Under the pieces are notes generated by a model. The model had not been told where the DNA came from. It made no database searches and saw only the letters and a list, made by a program, of their open reading frames with translations. A program made the translations under genes and the position numbers. From assembly GCA_030588275.1 (NCBI GenBank), contig JAUUYJ010000028.1:1-14910 (forward strand): a stretch of DNA of 14,910 nucleotides, written 5' to 3'. Each line of letters opens with the position of its first letter. Position 1 is the first letter of the stretch. The DNA is from Candidatus Zixiibacteriota bacterium. Its GTDB lineage: Bacteria > Zixibacteria > MSB-5A5 > GN15 > JAAZOE01. Of the stretch, positions 14,205 through 14,910 are shown in pieces.

Positions 14205-14612
14205 CTACTTGTCCCCCGATCCAGACGAACCATCAGTCGTGGGAGGTTGAGGGGGAGGGGGTGGAGGCGGAGTTGTGGAATCGTTTCCGTCACCTTTGTC
14301 ATGACCAGTACTCTCATCAATGGAAAAGAGAGTGATATGGACCCGAATTGGAATTCCATAAAATGAAACCGAGCCAAACAGTCGGGTTAGTATTCCTGAA
14401 TCGATAAACAAATCCGATTCGGAAGAACCGTCGTCAGTTTTATTCAATGACGGTACGCCACCAAGATTATTTTCCCCACCCCAAGGATGCTCATCTCCAG
14501 TCGGTTCAATTTCATTCGGTATATAGATTCGACCATTATGTGCTACAGTCGAACTGCCGACGGCCAGAAGAAAAATGGCCGTTAACACCAGAGAAAAAAG
14601 TTTTCGCAACAT
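14205..14612 (-). CDS. Small exported proline-rich protein, first gene of the regulator operon
   Basis: 135 residues from the ATG at 14610-14612, chosen because AAGGAGT (14619-14625) lies 6 nt before it; an upstream in-frame ATG at 14651 has no such site and would spoil the signal peptide. A Sec signal is clear (MLRKLFSLVLTAIFLLAVGS, probable cleavage near STVA-HNG, 21-25). The middle contains IPNEIEPTGDEHPWGGENN (31-49) and a hydrophobic beta-like stretch, LFGSVSFYGIPIRVHITLFSI (78-98). The tail is low-complexity: Gly/Asp/Ser, a run of seven prolines (115-121), QPP, then TTDGSSGSGDK. No family recognised. It precedes the TPR-sigma54 regulator by 2 nt, so translation is coupled. It could be a pro-peptide signal, an envelope sensor partner, or a target of the regulator. 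Confidence 0.8.
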   Translation of the reverse strand: MLRKLFSLVLTAIFLLAVGSSTVAHNGRIYIPNEIEPTGDEHPWGGENNLGGVPSLNKTDDGSSESDLFIDSGILTRLFGSVSFYGIPIRVHITLFSIDESTGHDKGDGNDSTTPPPPPPPQPPTTDGSSGSGDK

Positions 14613-14618
14613 ATGACC

Positions 14619-14625
14619 ACTCCTT
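14619..14625 (-). promoter_or_regulatory. Strong Shine-Dalgarno that fixes the start of the small exported protein
   Basis: On the minus strand AAGGAGT lies 6 nt upstream of the ATG at 14612. It decides for the 135-residue form over a 148-residue form starting at 14651. Confidence 0.8.
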
Positions 14626-14683
14626 GTTTGAGGGGTTTCATGATATATCAATATTTTTTATATTCTAAACTATTACAGCATGA

Positions 14684-14722
14684 GGTTGTCCTGCTCGACT
14701 CCCTGTTTGAGGACAGTTAACC
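14684..14722 (-). promoter_or_regulatory. Hairpin in the operon leader
   Basis: TGTCCT and AGGACA (14687-14692 and 14710-14715 on the plus strand) pair, extended by GGT/ACC with a 4-nt bulge. It sits midway in a leader of about 180 nt between the promoter and the first gene. No riboswitch class was recognised; role unknown. Confidence 0.35.
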
Positions 14723-14799
14723 CTGGATATAGGTTTATCATCGAAGCTGTCGGTGCGGTGAGGTTGGGCGGGTGTTATGGGCGCGAACGCTCATACATA

Positions 14800-14828
14800 A
14801 TTATAACAATTTCGGCTGAAATTGTCAA
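14800..14828 (-). promoter_or_regulatory. Full-consensus sigma70 promoter of the regulator operon
   Basis: On the minus strand TTGACA (14828-14823) and TATAAT (14805-14800) are separated by exactly 17 bp: all 12 consensus positions at the optimal spacing. The transcript would start near 14793 and have a leader of about 180 nt. Such a strong promoter for a regulator operon implies that repression must restrain it; see the palindrome at 14806-14825. Confidence 0.88.
14806..14825. promoter_or_regulatory. Palindromic operator candidate inside the promoter
   Basis: ACAATTTC-GGCT-GAAATTGT is a perfect 8+4+8 inverted repeat. It fills the spacer and overlaps three bases of the -35 box, so a dimeric protein bound here would block RNA polymerase. 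The binding protein is not known; the regulator encoded downstream (Fis-type HTH) or a separate repressor are both possible. Confidence 0.65.
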
Positions 14829-14910
14829 CTGCTTTTTGGACATTGAGATATGAGGCCAATTCCGTCCGACGCTCACTCTTCGCTGTACTTAATGATACGA
14901 TTTGGGGAGG

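Noticed and set aside
14613..14793. Possible c-di-GMP or other known riboswitch in the operon leader
   Set aside because: A few short words looked similar, but the conserved core of the class could not be found in order.

Overview
The window reads as chromosomal DNA of an uncultured Gram-negative bacterium of the Fibrobacteres-Chlorobi-Bacteroidetes (FCB) neighbourhood. Candidatus Zixibacteria or a close relative is my best guess. This is inferred from the QNYPNPFN-type C-terminal sorting domain of the first, truncated gene, a lipoprotein, a beta-barrel-like outer-membrane protein, weak Shine-Dalgarno sites at many genes, and intergenic regions full of short palindromic repeats. No rRNA, tRNA, insertion sequence, phage gene or CRISPR array was seen.

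Layout. Bases 3-359 are the 3' end of a secreted-protein gene. It converges on a membrane-anchored alpha/beta hydrolase whose nucleophile serine is replaced by glycine (430-1359, minus). Next come a lipoprotein gene overlapping murQ by 4 nt (1631-3315, plus) and a convergent MmcQ/YjbR-like gene (3322-3675, minus). The block 3908-6397 is the conserved plus-strand housekeeping set rpmE, DUF1385 (YqhQ-like) and prfA. A small outer-membrane protein gene (7004-7600) follows, flanked by repeat-rich intergenic DNA. An M24 aminopeptidase-like gene and a Nudix hydrolase gene form a minus-strand pair (9672-7921). The 660-base gap before the next gene holds a candidate structured RNA (about 9900-10068). 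Beyond it, all on the minus strand, are a DUF6125-like cysteine-rich protein, a secreted lipocalin-like hypothetical protein, and a two-gene operon.

That operon (14612-11953) is the most interesting part. It encodes a 135-residue exported protein with a seven-proline run, then after 2 nt a 749-residue regulator: TPR array, sigma54-type AAA+ domain with intact GAFTGA loop, and Fis-like HTH. It is preceded by a consensus sigma70 promoter (TTGACA, 17 bp, TATAAT) with a perfect 8+4+8 palindrome between the two boxes. An exported small protein beside a TPR regulator resembles the RRNPP (Rap/NprR/PlcR) arrangement of Gram-positives, but with a sigma54 activator as output. That parallel is a hypothesis, not something the sequence proves.

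The second theme is non-coding. There are two tandem hairpin arrays (1395-1479 and 3767-3823), short hairpins with a GAT loop that in two cases abut a stop codon, two copies of a CCCAGCAAGCTGGG-type element, and three copies of an AAACCCACCTG-led element.
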